In this document: piece by piece, positions 37,660 to 44,370 of the stretch
Numbering within the stretch: position 1 is the stretch's first letter
How the letters are laid out: every line of letters begins with the position of its first letter
Source: Lentzea aerocolonigenes
GTDB lineage: Bacteria > Actinomycetota > Actinomycetes > Mycobacteriales > Pseudonocardiaceae
Direction: 5' to 3'
DNA: 44,370 nucleotides
Assembly: GCF_000955955.1 (NCBI RefSeq)
Contig: NZ_JYJG01000172.1
Coordinates: 1 to 44,370 of the forward strand
The notes under the pieces: generated by a model
What the model was told of the DNA's origin: nothing
Database searches by the model: none
The model's input: the letters and a program-made list of their open reading frames with translations, nothing else
Made by a program: the position numbers and the translations under genes

Positions 37660-38869
37660 CCACGCCCGCATCGAATGCTCTATCTGGGAGGACGACGACG
37701 ATTGGAACGCGCTGTCCGGCCCCGCCATGCTGCTCTACGTCTTCCTGCTCAGTCAGCGTGAGCTGACCTACGCCGGTCTGTTGCCCCTGCGGTTGCGCCG
37801 TTGGACGAAGAAGCTCCCGTTCGCCGCCGAGGAGGTGTCGGCGGCGCTGGCCGAGCTGGACGCCCGCCGCTTCCTCGTCGTCGACCGGGACGCGGAGGAA
37901 GTCCTCGTCCGGTCGCTGATCCGCCGTGATGGGATCTGGAAGCAACCGCAGGTGCTCGCCGCCGCGTTGCGTGAGTCGTTCGCGATCACCTCGACCGTCC
38001 TGCGCACGGCGTTGGCCGCCGAGCTGCGCCGTCTGCCGGTTGAGGTGACCGGCCCGGCCCCGGAGATGACCGCCGCCGCCCTGCTGGCCGGAGCGCCCAC
38101 CCTTCCGCCCGCCGTCAAGGCTGTGATGGAGGAGCGCCGCCGCGCGAAGGCCACGAAGGGCACGGCCGCCGCGCGGCCCGGTTCCGCGGCTTCGGTGGCG
38201 CGGCGGGCCACGAGGCCGGCGCGACCTGCCGCCGCGCCCGCCGCCGCGCTGGTCGAGCACGTCGACCAGGCCGACGTCCAGCCTGCCGCCGCGCCGGAGC
38301 TCCGCCCGCACGAGACCGTCACAACCAGCTCGGACAACCCTGCCCGGAACCCTTCCTCGAACCCTTCAGGCAAGGCTCTGGGGGTAGGGGGAGGGGGGAA
38401 GGGGTGCTCTGTTCCTGTTCTGTTGAGTGCTTCCTCAGTTGGCGGCGACGCGCGCGCACACGAGAGCGCGCCTACGCGCGAGGACGCCGCGCGACTCGTC
38501 GCCGAGGTCCTGCCCGGACAGCCCGCGAAGGTCGCCGACAAGCTCGTGACCGAGGTCGCCGCACTGCTGGCCGAGGGCATCGGGGCCGCTGCCGTCGTGG
38601 CGGGCCTGCGCTTGTGGTCCGGGAAGCGTCTCGGCGTCGGGCTGCTCGCCGAGCTGGTCGGCGAAGCGATGCGCGCACCCCAGATCGACGCCGCAGAGTT
38701 CTCGAGGCCGCCGCGCAATTCCGATGAGCGTGTTGCCTCGGCGTTCGCTCTCGCCGCCCACTACGCGACGGAGGACGGCGACGACACCGAGCTGGGCCGC
38801 CTGCTCCGTTCTGCAGCGGGCGGCGGAACGTCCGGGATGGGCGTGCTGCTCTCGGGAGCGGCGGCATGA
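37649..38869 (+). CDS. Phage-type replication initiator/helicase-loader-like protein
   Basis: 406 aa from GTG 37649 after AGGAGGT. The N-terminal domain (about 1-125, MARDHARIECSIWEDDDDWNALSGPAMLLYVFLLSQRELTYAGLL to VRSLIRRDGIWKQP) matches the winged-helix phage replication protein widespread in actinophages. A disordered Ala/Pro/Arg linker (about 150-275) contains a G-rich segment. The C-terminal helical domain (about 278-370, EDAARLVAEVLPGQPAKVADKLVTEV) resembles a loader or primase-interaction module. The exact role is inferred from the family. Confidence 0.68.
   Translation: MARDHARIECSIWEDDDDWNALSGPAMLLYVFLLSQRELTYAGLLPLRLRRWTKKLPFAAEEVSAALAELDARRFLVVDRDAEEVLVRSLIRRDGIWKQPQVLAAALRESFAITSTVLRTALAAELRRLPVEVTGPAPEMTAAALLAGAPTLPPAVKAVMEERRRAKATKGTAAARPGSAASVARRATRPARPAAAPAAALVEHVDQADVQPAAAPELRPHETVTTSSDNPARNPSSNPSGKALGVGGGGKGCSVPVLLSASSVGGDARAHESAPTREDAARLVAEVLPGQPAKVADKLVTEVAALLAEGIGAAAVVAGLRLWSGKRLGVGLLAELVGEAMRAPQIDAAEFSRPPRNSDERVASAFALAAHYATEDGDDTELGRLLRSAAGGGTSGMGVLLSGAAA
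38380..38404 (+). other. Four-run G tract, potential G-quadruplex
   Basis: Runs of 5, 5, 6 and 4 G separated by TA, A and AA (38380-38384, 38387-38391, 38393-38398, 38401-38404). They are followed by a relatively AT-richer stretch with three CTGTT repeats (about 38405-38435). It lies in the linker of the replication protein gene. Confidence 0.7.
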
Positions 38870-39450
38870 CCGGCCTCGTGCAAGCGGCACGGCAGATGAC
38901 GCGCGCCGAGGTGTCCACCCTGCTCGGAATGATCCTCTCGGCTGGTCACCGCATCAGCGCCGGTCACGAGGCCGTCGCGATGTGGCGCGCATCGCTCACC
39001 GGCTACTCGCTGCCGGAGTGTCTGGCCGCGTTGGTCGTGCACAACGAGTTCAGCTCGGTTGCGCCCAGGCCGCACGACCTCATCAGCCACATCCGGCGCG
39101 CTCGCCGGTTGGTCCTGAACGAGCGGGTCCTAGCCGAGTCCACCGCGCGCCCCGATCCGGACGAGGCGGCCCGCGCGTCCAACACGCACATGGCGGCGAT
39201 CCGCGCCGCGATGGGCTGGAAGCGCCCTGACGAGCACACCGCCGCCCTAACCGTGGCGTGCCCGGTACTGGAATGCGGAGCGGCGGCCGGGATGCCGTGC
39301 CGACGCACCGGAACAGCCCGCAAGGGCCGCCCGGAGAACCGCGAACTGCGCAAGGGCGTGCACGCCTCCCGCACCGAGCTGGCCGCCGAGCAGCACGACC
39401 AGGCCGAGCAGGCCGCAGACACGTTGCCCCGCAAGGAGATCCCCGCATGA
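38866..39450 (+). CDS. Phage protein with zinc-finger-like C-terminus
   Basis: 194 aa from ATG 38866, overlapping the previous stop (ATGA). The N-terminal half is helical (TRAEVSTLLGMILSAGHRISAGHEAVAMWRASL), a pattern seen in helicase-loader-like phage proteins that follow the initiator. The C-terminal VACPVLECGAAAGMPCRR (about 130-147) is the small zinc finger found in many actinophage proteins. Together with its neighbour it probably loads or accompanies the replicative helicase. Confidence 0.62.
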   Translation: MTGLVQAARQMTRAEVSTLLGMILSAGHRISAGHEAVAMWRASLTGYSLPECLAALVVHNEFSSVAPRPHDLISHIRRARRLVLNERVLAESTARPDPDEAARASNTHMAAIRAAMGWKRPDEHTAALTVACPVLECGAAAGMPCRRTGTARKGRPENRELRKGVHASRTELAAEQHDQAEQAADTLPRKEIPA

Positions 39451-40439
39451 TCACCACCACTGCCAACACCATCACGCTGTGCGTGCTCGGCTGCCGTGCT
39501 CCCGGTGGCGACCCGTGGCCCGCGCAGTCCGGCTACCTGACCTGCGACCCGTGCGCCGCCGAACTGCGTACCGCACTGCTCGAAATCGTCGAGCTGTACG
39601 CCCTGCTGGACGAGGCACTGTTGCCGGGCGTCACGGAAGGCTCCACACGCGGGAGTCCCGGATTCGGGTCCCGCTCCCCAGCACGGGACGGCGTGCTGTC
39701 GATGAGCGACCCGCGCAGCCGCCAGGAAGACGAGGGCGACCCCTTGCCCGTGCTCGACGTGCTCGCCTCGTGGGCGGACAACGTCCGCGAGGACACCGGC
39801 CTGGTCCCGCGCGAAATCACTGAGTCCGTGCGCCGCGAGGGCGGGCTACTGGCTGGATGGCTCGATCACACCGCGAACCAGGTGTGGGCGGTCGGCATCC
39901 TCGACAAGCTCACCGAAGCGCGCAACGCCATCTCGATCACGCTCGGCTTCGCCCAGCGAACCGTTGCGGGAGAAGCACATTTCCTGATCAAGTGGATGGA
40001 CTGGATCACCCGTCAGTACTGGGTGGCGGACCTGAGCGCCGAGGCCGGCCAGCTGCGCCACCAGCTGCGCGGCGCGCTCGGCCTCCAGGAACGTTCCGTC
40101 CCGGTTGGGGCCTGCCCGGTGAAGGTGCGCGACCAGGACACCACCCGCAAATGCGGCGCGAGCCTGCGCGCCCGGCTGGGCGGCGAGTGGATCACCTGCC
40201 GTGCCTGCGGTACGAGCTGGCCCCGCGCGTTTTGGGACATGCTGGGCGACGCGCTCGGAACGCCGCTGTCGGATCTCGCGTCGCTTTCGGTGTGGCTGAC
40301 TGTCCCAAATGGAACGCTGCGCCGCTGGAGGCACGAAGACCAGTGGACCAACCACGGTTCGAAGGCCCGGCCGCTGTTCGCGCGGGCTGACGTGCTGGCC
40401 TCCTGGCAGCGCAGGCGCGGCCCGGCGCGGGCGGCGTAG
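39447..40439 (+). CDS. Phage-type protein with two zinc-ribbon motifs and a C-terminal HTH
   Basis: 330 aa from ATG 39447, overlapping the previous stop (ATGA). Cys pairs CVLGC..CDPC (about 12-36) and CPV..KCGASLRARLGGEWITCRACG (about 225-255) form two zinc ribbons. The C-terminal PLSDLASLSVWLTVPNGTLRRWRHEDQW is HTH-like. This layout occurs in actinophage early regions; no biochemical function is known. It closes the coupled operon. Confidence 0.6.
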   Translation: MITTTANTITLCVLGCRAPGGDPWPAQSGYLTCDPCAAELRTALLEIVELYALLDEALLPGVTEGSTRGSPGFGSRSPARDGVLSMSDPRSRQEDEGDPLPVLDVLASWADNVREDTGLVPREITESVRREGGLLAGWLDHTANQVWAVGILDKLTEARNAISITLGFAQRTVAGEAHFLIKWMDWITRQYWVADLSAEAGQLRHQLRGALGLQERSVPVGACPVKVRDQDTTRKCGASLRARLGGEWITCRACGTSWPRAFWDMLGDALGTPLSDLASLSVWLTVPNGTLRRWRHEDQWTNHGSKARPLFARADVLASWQRRRGPARAA

Positions 40440-40484
40440 GAGATGGGCGGCGGGGCCGAAGACCTTCCGAGCGAGCCCGGACGG

Positions 40485-40546
40485 CTGGAACCTTCGAGCC
40501 CCGCCAGTTGCTCCACCGCGAAGGTAAGGAGCAGCCACAAGTGTAG
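40485..40546 (+). promoter_or_regulatory. Orphan copy of the shared leader with a start-stop minimal ORF
   Basis: CTGGAACC (40485-40492) and CCACCGCGAAGGTAAGGAG (40513-40531) match the leader family at 40598, 41528 and 42174. The hairpin is degenerate. The AAGGAG site is followed by 9 nt and then GTG TAG (40541-40546), so no protein is made. It is either a decayed gene start or a start-stop regulatory element. Confidence 0.55.
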
Positions 40547-40560
40547 CGGGACATTCGGTG

Positions 40561-40590
40561 TTGACCACTGCGCACTGTTCGCGGTAGAGT
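40561..40590 (+). promoter_or_regulatory. Promoter of the 152-aa gene
   Basis: TTGACC (40561-40566), an 18-nt spacer and TAGAGT (40585-40590). The -10 box and the next 14 bases are identical to those of the promoter at 42141-42169. Transcription should start near 40597, placing the conserved hairpin at the very 5' end of the mRNA. Confidence 0.65.
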
Positions 40591-40597
40591 TTTTCTT

Positions 40598-40629
40598 GTC
40601 AGGAACGGACCTGGAACCCCGATCCCGAC
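40598..40629 (+). promoter_or_regulatory. Conserved 5' leader hairpin, copy 1
   Basis: The stem 40598-40608 with 40619-40629 (9 of 11 paired) presents the loop ACCTGGAACC (40609-40618). CACCGCGA follows at 40633-40640, then AAGGAG at 40651-40656 and the GTG start at 40665. Stem sequence differs from copies 2 and 3 while pairing is kept. Confidence 0.6.
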
Positions 40630-40664
40630 ACCCACCGCGAAAGTCGACATAAGGAGCTGTCAGG

Positions 40665-41123
40665 GTGATCAACCCGACTGGTAGCAACGTGTCCGAGATC
40701 AAGGCTCGGACCTCTGGTCACGTGCTGTGCAGGATCGACGTGTTCGACGTCGGCAACGAGAAGCCGACGATTGGTGTCCGCCTGGGGGACATCACGCTCC
40801 GCGTGCACTCGCTCGACGCGATCAACGAACTGCACTACGCCTGGACCATCGCCGAAGACGAGATGGACGGCCTTCCGGGCTACTACGAGGACCTGCACGT
40901 GGGTGGCAACCCCGGCCTGTACCGGGCGCACCTCCTGGTGGACCTCCCCGGTGTGCCCGCACGGTCGACCACGCGAGTTCGACGCACCATCCACACCCCT
41001 GCGCACGTGCGAATCCAGTACGGCCCGCTCGTCTGGGAAGTCACCGACTTCACGGCCTGGGGCGACGTTCAGAAGACGTTGACGGCGGCAATCGACGTGT
41101 TCGACGCAATGGACCCGCGCTAG
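40665..41123 (+). CDS. Hypothetical protein with conserved start-associated leader
   Basis: 152 aa from GTG 40665 after AAGGAG. Mostly beta-strand by composition (VLCRIDVFDVGNEKPTIGVRLGDITLRVHSLDAINELHYAWTIAEDE), with no membrane segment, Cys pairs or recognised family. It is transcribed from its own promoter and ends at a strong terminator, so it is monocistronic. Confidence 0.65.
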   Translation: MINPTGSNVSEIKARTSGHVLCRIDVFDVGNEKPTIGVRLGDITLRVHSLDAINELHYAWTIAEDEMDGLPGYYEDLHVGGNPGLYRAHLLVDLPGVPARSTTRVRRTIHTPAHVRIQYGPLVWEVTDFTAWGDVQKTLTAAIDVFDAMDPR

Positions 41124-41135
41124 CTGACTGACGTC

Positions 41136-41163
41136 GGGTGTGCCCCTTTGGTGGGGCACACCC
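41136..41163 (+). terminator. Terminator after the 152-aa gene
   Basis: Perfect 11-bp stem GGGTGTGCCCC/GGGGCACACCC (41136-41146 with 41153-41163) with a 6-nt loop and a short T-rich tail. Confidence 0.85.
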
Positions 41164-41239
41164 CTTTACTTCCCAACACTTTCCGCGCCGCGACACATCG
41201 CGTGTGTGCCGCGCGCGTGCATTTCGATCGGAGAAACCG

Positions 41240-41515
41240 TTGAGGGCAAGCTGGTACCCCTGGTACGTCCAGACACAGGACGGCATTGCCGACGAGGGGC
41301 GTGCTCATCAGGAGTCGGACGGGTGGCGGTACGCCGAGCGAATCGCCACGGCTGTGCTGTCCCGCAATCCTCACACCGAAGTTCACCTCTACGTCGGCGT
41401 TGACGTGATCACGGTCAAGCCGGGCCGTCTGTGGGACACCGACGACGCGAACCTGGCCGAAACCCTCGCAGTGCTGCGCGCGACGTGCGCAGCACGCGTC
41501 GCCGCTTGCTACTAA
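41240..41515 (+). CDS. Small hypothetical protein
   Basis: 91 aa from TTG 41240, with CGGAGA just upstream; a longer frame from 41138 begins inside the preceding terminator and is rejected. The sequence ASWYPWYVQTQDGIADEGRAHQESDGWRYAERIATAVLSRNP has no recognised family. A leader copy separates it from the next gene. Confidence 0.5.
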   Translation: MRASWYPWYVQTQDGIADEGRAHQESDGWRYAERIATAVLSRNPHTEVHLYVGVDVITVKPGRLWDTDDANLAETLAVLRATCAARVAACY

Positions 41516-41527
41516 ACGAGATCCGCT

Positions 41528-41561
41528 GTCGCCGGACGGACCTGGAACCCCGTCCGGCGAC
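41528..41561 (+). promoter_or_regulatory. Conserved 5' leader hairpin, copy 2
   Basis: Perfect 12-bp stem (41528-41539 with 41550-41561) and the loop ACCTGGAACC (41540-41549). CACCGCGA follows at 41567-41574, then TAAGGAA and the ATG at 41594. Unlike copies 1 and 3 there is no obvious promoter directly upstream, so it may act within an mRNA. Confidence 0.65.
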
Positions 41562-41593
41562 GGTCTCACCGCGACCCGTAAGGAACGAAGCGA

Positions 41594-42064
41594 ATGACTG
41601 ATCTTGCCGACATTGAGTGCCAGTCCCCGCAAGGATGTCTTGCCTACGGCATCTACTTCTACCGTGAGCCGTCCGAGTACACCGCGATAGGGGGCGAGTA
41701 CACGGACGTGGTGCGCGAAGTGGTGCCGAGCGATCGGGACGGGCTGGAAGTCGTCTGGGTGTTCTCGGAAGAGCTGTGCGCGCAAGATGTGTGCTCCTAC
41801 TGCGAAGTTTGGTCCATCTCGGACGGTCAGGACGAGGACGCGCCGGATGGGATTGACGACCTTGAACGCGAGTTGCGACAGAAGGCCTGCCCCGGAGTCT
41901 GGGAGCACGCGAAGCACGCTCTTGCGCGCAATCAGGTCAAGTTTCCCTGGTACGACATGGAAATCGGCGTGTTCCTGGTGCCGTCTGACCTGTCAGTCCA
42001 GGGCGTGATGGCGGAAGTCCTGCGACAGATCCGGACCGGCGTTACCTACGCCGTCGCATCCTGA
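41594..42064 (+). CDS. Hypothetical protein with conserved start-associated leader
   Basis: 156 aa from ATG 41594. An acidic alpha/beta protein (LVVW-type strand LEVVWVFSEELCAQDVCSYCEVWSISDG with a CxxC-like cluster at C72/C75-type positions), otherwise unrecognised. It ends at a strong U-tailed terminator. Confidence 0.62.
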   Translation: MTDLADIECQSPQGCLAYGIYFYREPSEYTAIGGEYTDVVREVVPSDRDGLEVVWVFSEELCAQDVCSYCEVWSISDGQDEDAPDGIDDLERELRQKACPGVWEHAKHALARNQVKFPWYDMEIGVFLVPSDLSVQGVMAEVLRQIRTGVTYAVAS

Positions 42065-42084
42065 CAGGCTGGGTTCCGCAGTAC

Positions 42085-42115
42085 GGGGGCCGGACGAATC
42101 GTCCGGCCCCCTTTT
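42085..42115 (+). terminator. Intrinsic terminator with U-tract
   Basis: GGGGGCCGGACGA pairs with TCGTCCGGCCCCC (42085-42097 with 42099-42111, effectively a short AAT-type loop), followed by TTTT. Confidence 0.9.
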
Positions 42116-42140
42116 CGTGGTGACCCGCCTCACTCCGCGG

Positions 42141-42169
42141 TTGCGTCTGCGCAGCGTTGGCGGTAGAGT
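42141..42169 (+). promoter_or_regulatory. Promoter of the DUF2786 gene
   Basis: TTGCGT (42141-42146), a 17-nt spacer and TAGAGT (42164-42169). The block GCGGTAGAGTTTTTCTTGTC is shared exactly with the promoter and start region at 40581-40600. Confidence 0.65.
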
Positions 42170-42173
42170 TTTT

Positions 42174-42213
42174 CTTGTCGGGAGGGGAACTGGAACCCCT
42201 CTCCCGCAACAAG
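42174..42213 (+). promoter_or_regulatory. Conserved 5' leader hairpin, copy 3
   Basis: Outer pairing CTTGT/ACAAG (42174-42178 with 42209-42213) and an inner stem CGGGAGGGG with CCCC-T-CTCCCG (42179-42187 with 42196-42206, one bulge) present AACTGGAACC. CACCGCGA follows at 42218-42225 and the ATG at 42243. Confidence 0.6.
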
Positions 42214-42242
42214 AATCCACCGCGAAGGAACAGGACGGAATC

Positions 42243-43052
42243 ATGGCGACGACCAAGACGAACAAGGCCGAGAACGCCCGCAACGCCAAGGCGCGGATGA
42301 TGGAGAAGGTCCGGGGCTTGCTCGCCAAGGCCGAAGACTCCGCCGCCACTCAGGAGGAGTCGCAGACCTTCTACGCCAAGGCTTACGAGCTGATGGAGAA
42401 GTACGCCCTCGACGCCGCGATCGTTCGTCACAAGAACGAGGAGAAGCCGGAGGCGACGAAGCACCTGCGGTTCGAGGTCTCGGGTCAGGGCTGGCACGGC
42501 AAGGGTCGCGCTTCGCTGGTCTACCGCGTCGCCGAGGCCAGCGGGTGCCAGGCCGTCACCGTCGGCAACGTGATGAACGGCAAGAACCGTTGGGTTCACA
42601 TCGTCGGTACCGCCTCCACCGTGACCATGCTCGAACTGCTCTTGCCGTCGCTGCTGCTCCAGGCGGAGACGATGGGTCACAAGGCGGCCAAGGAGTACAT
42701 GAAGACGGTCCGCGACCAGTTCGACACGGCGGCGAACGCCAACATCGAGCGCCGCGTGTTCTTCCGGTCCTACCTCGCCGCGTTCGGTAGGGGTGTCGGC
42801 GAGAAGATCGAGGGCACCCGCGCTCAGGCCGCCGAGAAGGTCGGCGAAGTCGGCGCGCTCGTCCTGGTGACCGATGCAGAGCGGGTCAAGGCCCGGTTCG
42901 ACAAGCTTTTCCCGCCCGCAACCATCGGGAAGGGCCGGGCGGACAGCTTCGGCGCGGCCGGAGCGATGGCCGGTCGCCGCGACGGCCGCACCGCTGACAC
43001 GGGTCAGACCCGCGTCAACGGCGGCAAGAAAGCCGTGACCGCCAAGAACTAA
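42243..43052 (+). CDS. DUF2786 domain protein
   Basis: 269 aa from ATG 42243. The N-terminal DUF2786 signature is MMEKVRGLLAKAEDSAATQEESQTFYAKAYELMEKYALD (about 20-58). It is followed by an alpha/beta domain (about 75-200) and a basic, disordered C-terminus. DUF2786 proteins are frequent in phages and plasmids and probably bind nucleic acid, but no activity is established. It has its own promoter and terminator and carries leader copy 3. Confidence 0.8.
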   Translation: MATTKTNKAENARNAKARMMEKVRGLLAKAEDSAATQEESQTFYAKAYELMEKYALDAAIVRHKNEEKPEATKHLRFEVSGQGWHGKGRASLVYRVAEASGCQAVTVGNVMNGKNRWVHIVGTASTVTMLELLLPSLLLQAETMGHKAAKEYMKTVRDQFDTAANANIERRVFFRSYLAAFGRGVGEKIEGTRAQAAEKVGEVGALVLVTDAERVKARFDKLFPPATIGKGRADSFGAAGAMAGRRDGRTADTGQTRVNGGKKAVTAKN

Positions 43053-43062
43053 CCAGTACAGA

Positions 43063-43090
43063 GCCCCGGCCCCCGCGAGGGGGCCGGGGC
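43063..43090 (+). terminator. Terminator after the DUF2786 gene
   Basis: Perfect 12-bp stem GCCCCGGCCCCC/GGGGGCCGGGGC (43063-43074 with 43079-43090) with a GCGA tetraloop, 10 nt after the stop. Confidence 0.9.
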
Positions 43091-43131
43091 CTTGGCACAC
43101 TGACGCCACAACCTCAGGAGGGAGACTCAGG

Positions 43132-43725
43132 GTGATTCATGCCGGACGTGAAGCCGTCGATACGGCGGGCATCGCGAGACTGCACGGGCTCAGCACCGAC
43201 CAGGCACGCCGCGTCCGGCCGTGGGCACAACCCGGCCACCCCGACAAGATCACCAGCGGCGGGCGCGGCAAGGGACAGCCGGACCTCTGGGACCTCGCAC
43301 AGGCCCGCGCCTACGCCACCGGGCAGCCTGTCCCGGACCTTCCCGCCGGGGCCGCGCTGGGCTCACCAGGTGATCCGGACGACCTGTTCGACCGCAACGA
43401 GTGCGCCGCGTTCGCTGAGATTGAGACGAAGACCTGGACGGACTACAAGGTCCCCGGAAGCGTGGACATCTGCGGTCGGCTGCACTGGTCGCGCCGCGTT
43501 GTCGAGTCCTTCAAAGCCGAGCGCGAGGAACGCGCACAGACTCACCGCCCAGGCGGCCGTCCACCTGGACGCACCGAGTCCAAGCCACGCGCCGAGATCG
43601 CACGGGAGATCCGCGAACTGGTGGCGAGCGGCGAGACCAACGTCGCCGAGATCGCCCGCCGCGTCGGAGTCGCGTATTCGACCGCCATGAGCCACGTCAA
43701 GACGGTCACGCAAGAGCAGAGGTAA
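43132..43725 (+). CDS. Multi-HTH phage DNA-binding protein
   Basis: 197 aa from GTG 43132 with AGGAGGGA upstream. Three possible DNA-binding segments are seen: AGIARLHGLSTDQARRVRPW (about 11-30), an excisionase-like FDRNECAAFAEIETKTWTDYKV..GRLHWSRRVVESF, and EIARRVGVAYSTAMSHVK near the C-terminus. Its place just before an HNH gene suggests a small-terminase-like or late-regulatory role; this is inference from phage gene order. Confidence 0.55.
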   Translation: MIHAGREAVDTAGIARLHGLSTDQARRVRPWAQPGHPDKITSGGRGKGQPDLWDLAQARAYATGQPVPDLPAGAALGSPGDPDDLFDRNECAAFAEIETKTWTDYKVPGSVDICGRLHWSRRVVESFKAEREERAQTHRPGGRPPGRTESKPRAEIAREIRELVASGETNVAEIARRVGVAYSTAMSHVKTVTQEQR

Positions 43726-43813
43726 TTGCGTTGCGCGCTGACCTGCGGCGAACGTAACGTTGATCATGTTGGTGACGTCTGTCCCTACAGACTCCCAGCA
43801 GCCCCCAGCGGTT

Positions 43814-43853
43814 GAGCGCCCCAACACCACTTCCCCCCGGTGTTGGGGCGCTC
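43814..43853 (+). terminator. Strong hairpin before the HNH gene
   Basis: Perfect 15-bp stem GAGCGCCCCAACACC/GGTGTTGGGGCGCTC (43814-43828 with 43839-43853) with a 10-nt loop. It separates the early genes from the HNH gene. A smaller hairpin GTCTGT-CCCT-ACAGAC lies at 43777-43792. Confidence 0.85.
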
Positions 43854-43927
43854 CCGTGTCCGCACCCTTCCGCGAGTCCGGCCCGCGTGACCTGTCTCGC
43901 TGACGACGCGCTGAGGGGGCACTACGC

Positions 43928-44215
43928 GTGCCCTGGACCGGTAGTGACCGCTCCGCTCGTCTCCCTGCTGACTGGCCCCGAATCCGGGCGCGCATCCTTC
44001 GCCGCGATCCGCTGTGCCGCGTGTGCGGATACCGCCTGTCTGCTGAGGTCGATCACATCGAACCGGGAGACAACCACGAGGACAGCAACCTGCAAGGGAT
44101 CTGCCCGCCGTGCCACCGAACCAAAAGCGCACGCGAGGGAGGACGGGCCGCCGCTGCCCGTCGCACGTCCGCGCTCCGTCCGCCTGCGCCGCATCCCGGC
44201 CTGATCGAAAGGTGA
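43928..44215 (+). CDS. HNH endonuclease
   Basis: 95 aa from GTG 43928 after GAGGGGG. The compact HNH core is complete: CRVCGYRL, VDHIEPGDNHEDSNLQGICPPCHRTKSAREG, with metal-binding Cys pairs and the catalytic DH. Single HNH genes directly before terminase genes are characteristic of cos-type phages, where they assist genome cleavage and packaging. This supports a prophage and predicts terminase genes just past the contig end. Confidence 0.88.
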   Translation: MPWTGSDRSARLPADWPRIRARILRRDPLCRVCGYRLSAEVDHIEPGDNHEDSNLQGICPPCHRTKSAREGGRAAAARRTSALRPPAPHPGLIER

Positions 44216-44222
44216 CCATCCG

Positions 44223-44356
44223 TTGCGTATCCGCCTGCTCGCCGCGTTGGGCGGCCGTGCCAAAGGTGCCACGTTCGAGCACGACGACGAGGGCGCAGCG
44301 GCTCTGATCAACGCTGGGTTCGCCGAACCGGCTGACCGAGCCCGACCAGTCCAAGA
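44223..44356 (+). CDS. Truncated small phage-type protein
   Basis: Partial frame from TTG 44223 with AAAGGTG upstream. It begins LRIRLLAALGGRAKGATFEHDDEGAAALINAGFAEPAD, similar in style to short beta-rich proteins that follow HNH genes in actinophages. It runs off the genuine sequence at 44356, where adapter begins. Confidence 0.5.
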
Positions 44357-44370
44357 CTGTCTCTTATACA
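44357..44370. other. Residual sequencing adapter (Tn5 mosaic end)
   Basis: CTGTCTCTTATACA is identical to the first 14 bases of the reverse complement of the 19-bp Tn5/Nextera mosaic end. Not genomic. Confidence 0.9.

Larger units (their letters stand above)
29157..44356. mobile_element. Left portion of an integrated element, probably a prophage
   Basis: The segment starts where the phospholipase gene breaks off and runs to the contig end. It contains Cro/CI-like and XRE regulators, a coupled early/replication operon with an actinophage-type replication protein, zinc-ribbon and DUF2786 proteins, repeated start-associated leaders, a multi-HTH protein and an HNH endonuclease. The early genes read right and the accessory genes mostly left. 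No integrase, TraB or structural gene is visible, so element type and right end are undetermined. The left part (to about 35000) has lower GC and could be a separate island. Confidence 0.65.

Noticed and set aside
29157..44356. Actinomycete integrative conjugative element (AICE)
   Set aside because: No TraB translocase or RepSA/Prim-Pol is visible, whereas the replication protein, HNH gene and start-associated leaders favour a prophage. It cannot be excluded because the right end is missing.

Overview
The window is actinobacterial chromosome. It has high GC, many GTG and TTG starts, 4-nt stop/start overlaps, TANNNT-type -10 boxes, and genes restricted to or typical of Actinobacteria (bldD, mihF, RbpA-like, DUF397, B-4DMT-like membrane protein). 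Gene content and order suggest a Pseudonocardiaceae-type organism such as Lentzea, Saccharothrix or Amycolatopsis; this placement is inference from synteny, not a database result. The last 14 bases match the Tn5/Nextera mosaic end, so the right edge is a contig end with residual library adapter.

Region 1 (1-5030) holds the core block pepQ-efp-nusB with a divergent membrane protein, then a small unknown gene, an HD-domain phosphohydrolase, a decayed SDR gene, and an HTH/DUF397 (Scr1-type) pair. Region 2 (5030-10704) is accessory and regulatory. It has an ECF41-type sigma factor divergent from its probable target (an NAD(P)-binding epimerase), a TetR-controlled oxidoreductase/hydrolase operon, a GDXG esterase and a WYL regulator. 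Region 3 (10744-19996) is bldD, then the pyrimidine operon pyrR-pyrB-pyrC-(PH-like membrane protein)-carA-carB-pyrF, with a PyrR-binding leader overlapping the pyrR ribosome binding site and a terminator after pyrF. carB is broken by a perfect 16-bp tandem duplication. Region 4 (20184-24164) is the conserved mihF-gmk-rpoZ-coaBC-metK block. Region 5 (24120-29160) is an AfsR/SARP-type regulator, a secreted RTX-repeat protein, a secreted subtilisin-family protease and the 5' stump of a Tat-exported phospholipase C.

Region 6 (about 29157 to the end) is a partial mobile element, best read as a prophage, joined to the interrupted phospholipase gene. Its leftward part carries a NucA/NucB-type nuclease with a possible ComJ/Nin-like partner, and a tightly overlapping operon of a membrane protein, two winged-helix-like proteins and an RbpA (RNA polymerase-binding protein) paralogue. 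Next come an XRE/TPR regulator, an epimerase and a Cro/CI-like protein beside repeated operator-like sites. The rightward part is a translationally coupled early/replication operon (36480-40439). It is followed by short transcription units whose 5' leaders share a hairpin with the loop ACCTGGAACC and a downstream CACCGCGA box, then a multi-HTH protein, an HNH endonuclease and a truncated phage-type gene. No integrase, large terminase or capsid gene is visible, so those would lie beyond the contig end.

The most notable observations are the repeated leader motif with compensating stem changes, the element-borne RbpA paralogue in a winged-helix operon, the nuclease/putative inhibitor pair, the carB duplication, and the ECF41 and SARP-type candidate binding sites next to their regulators.
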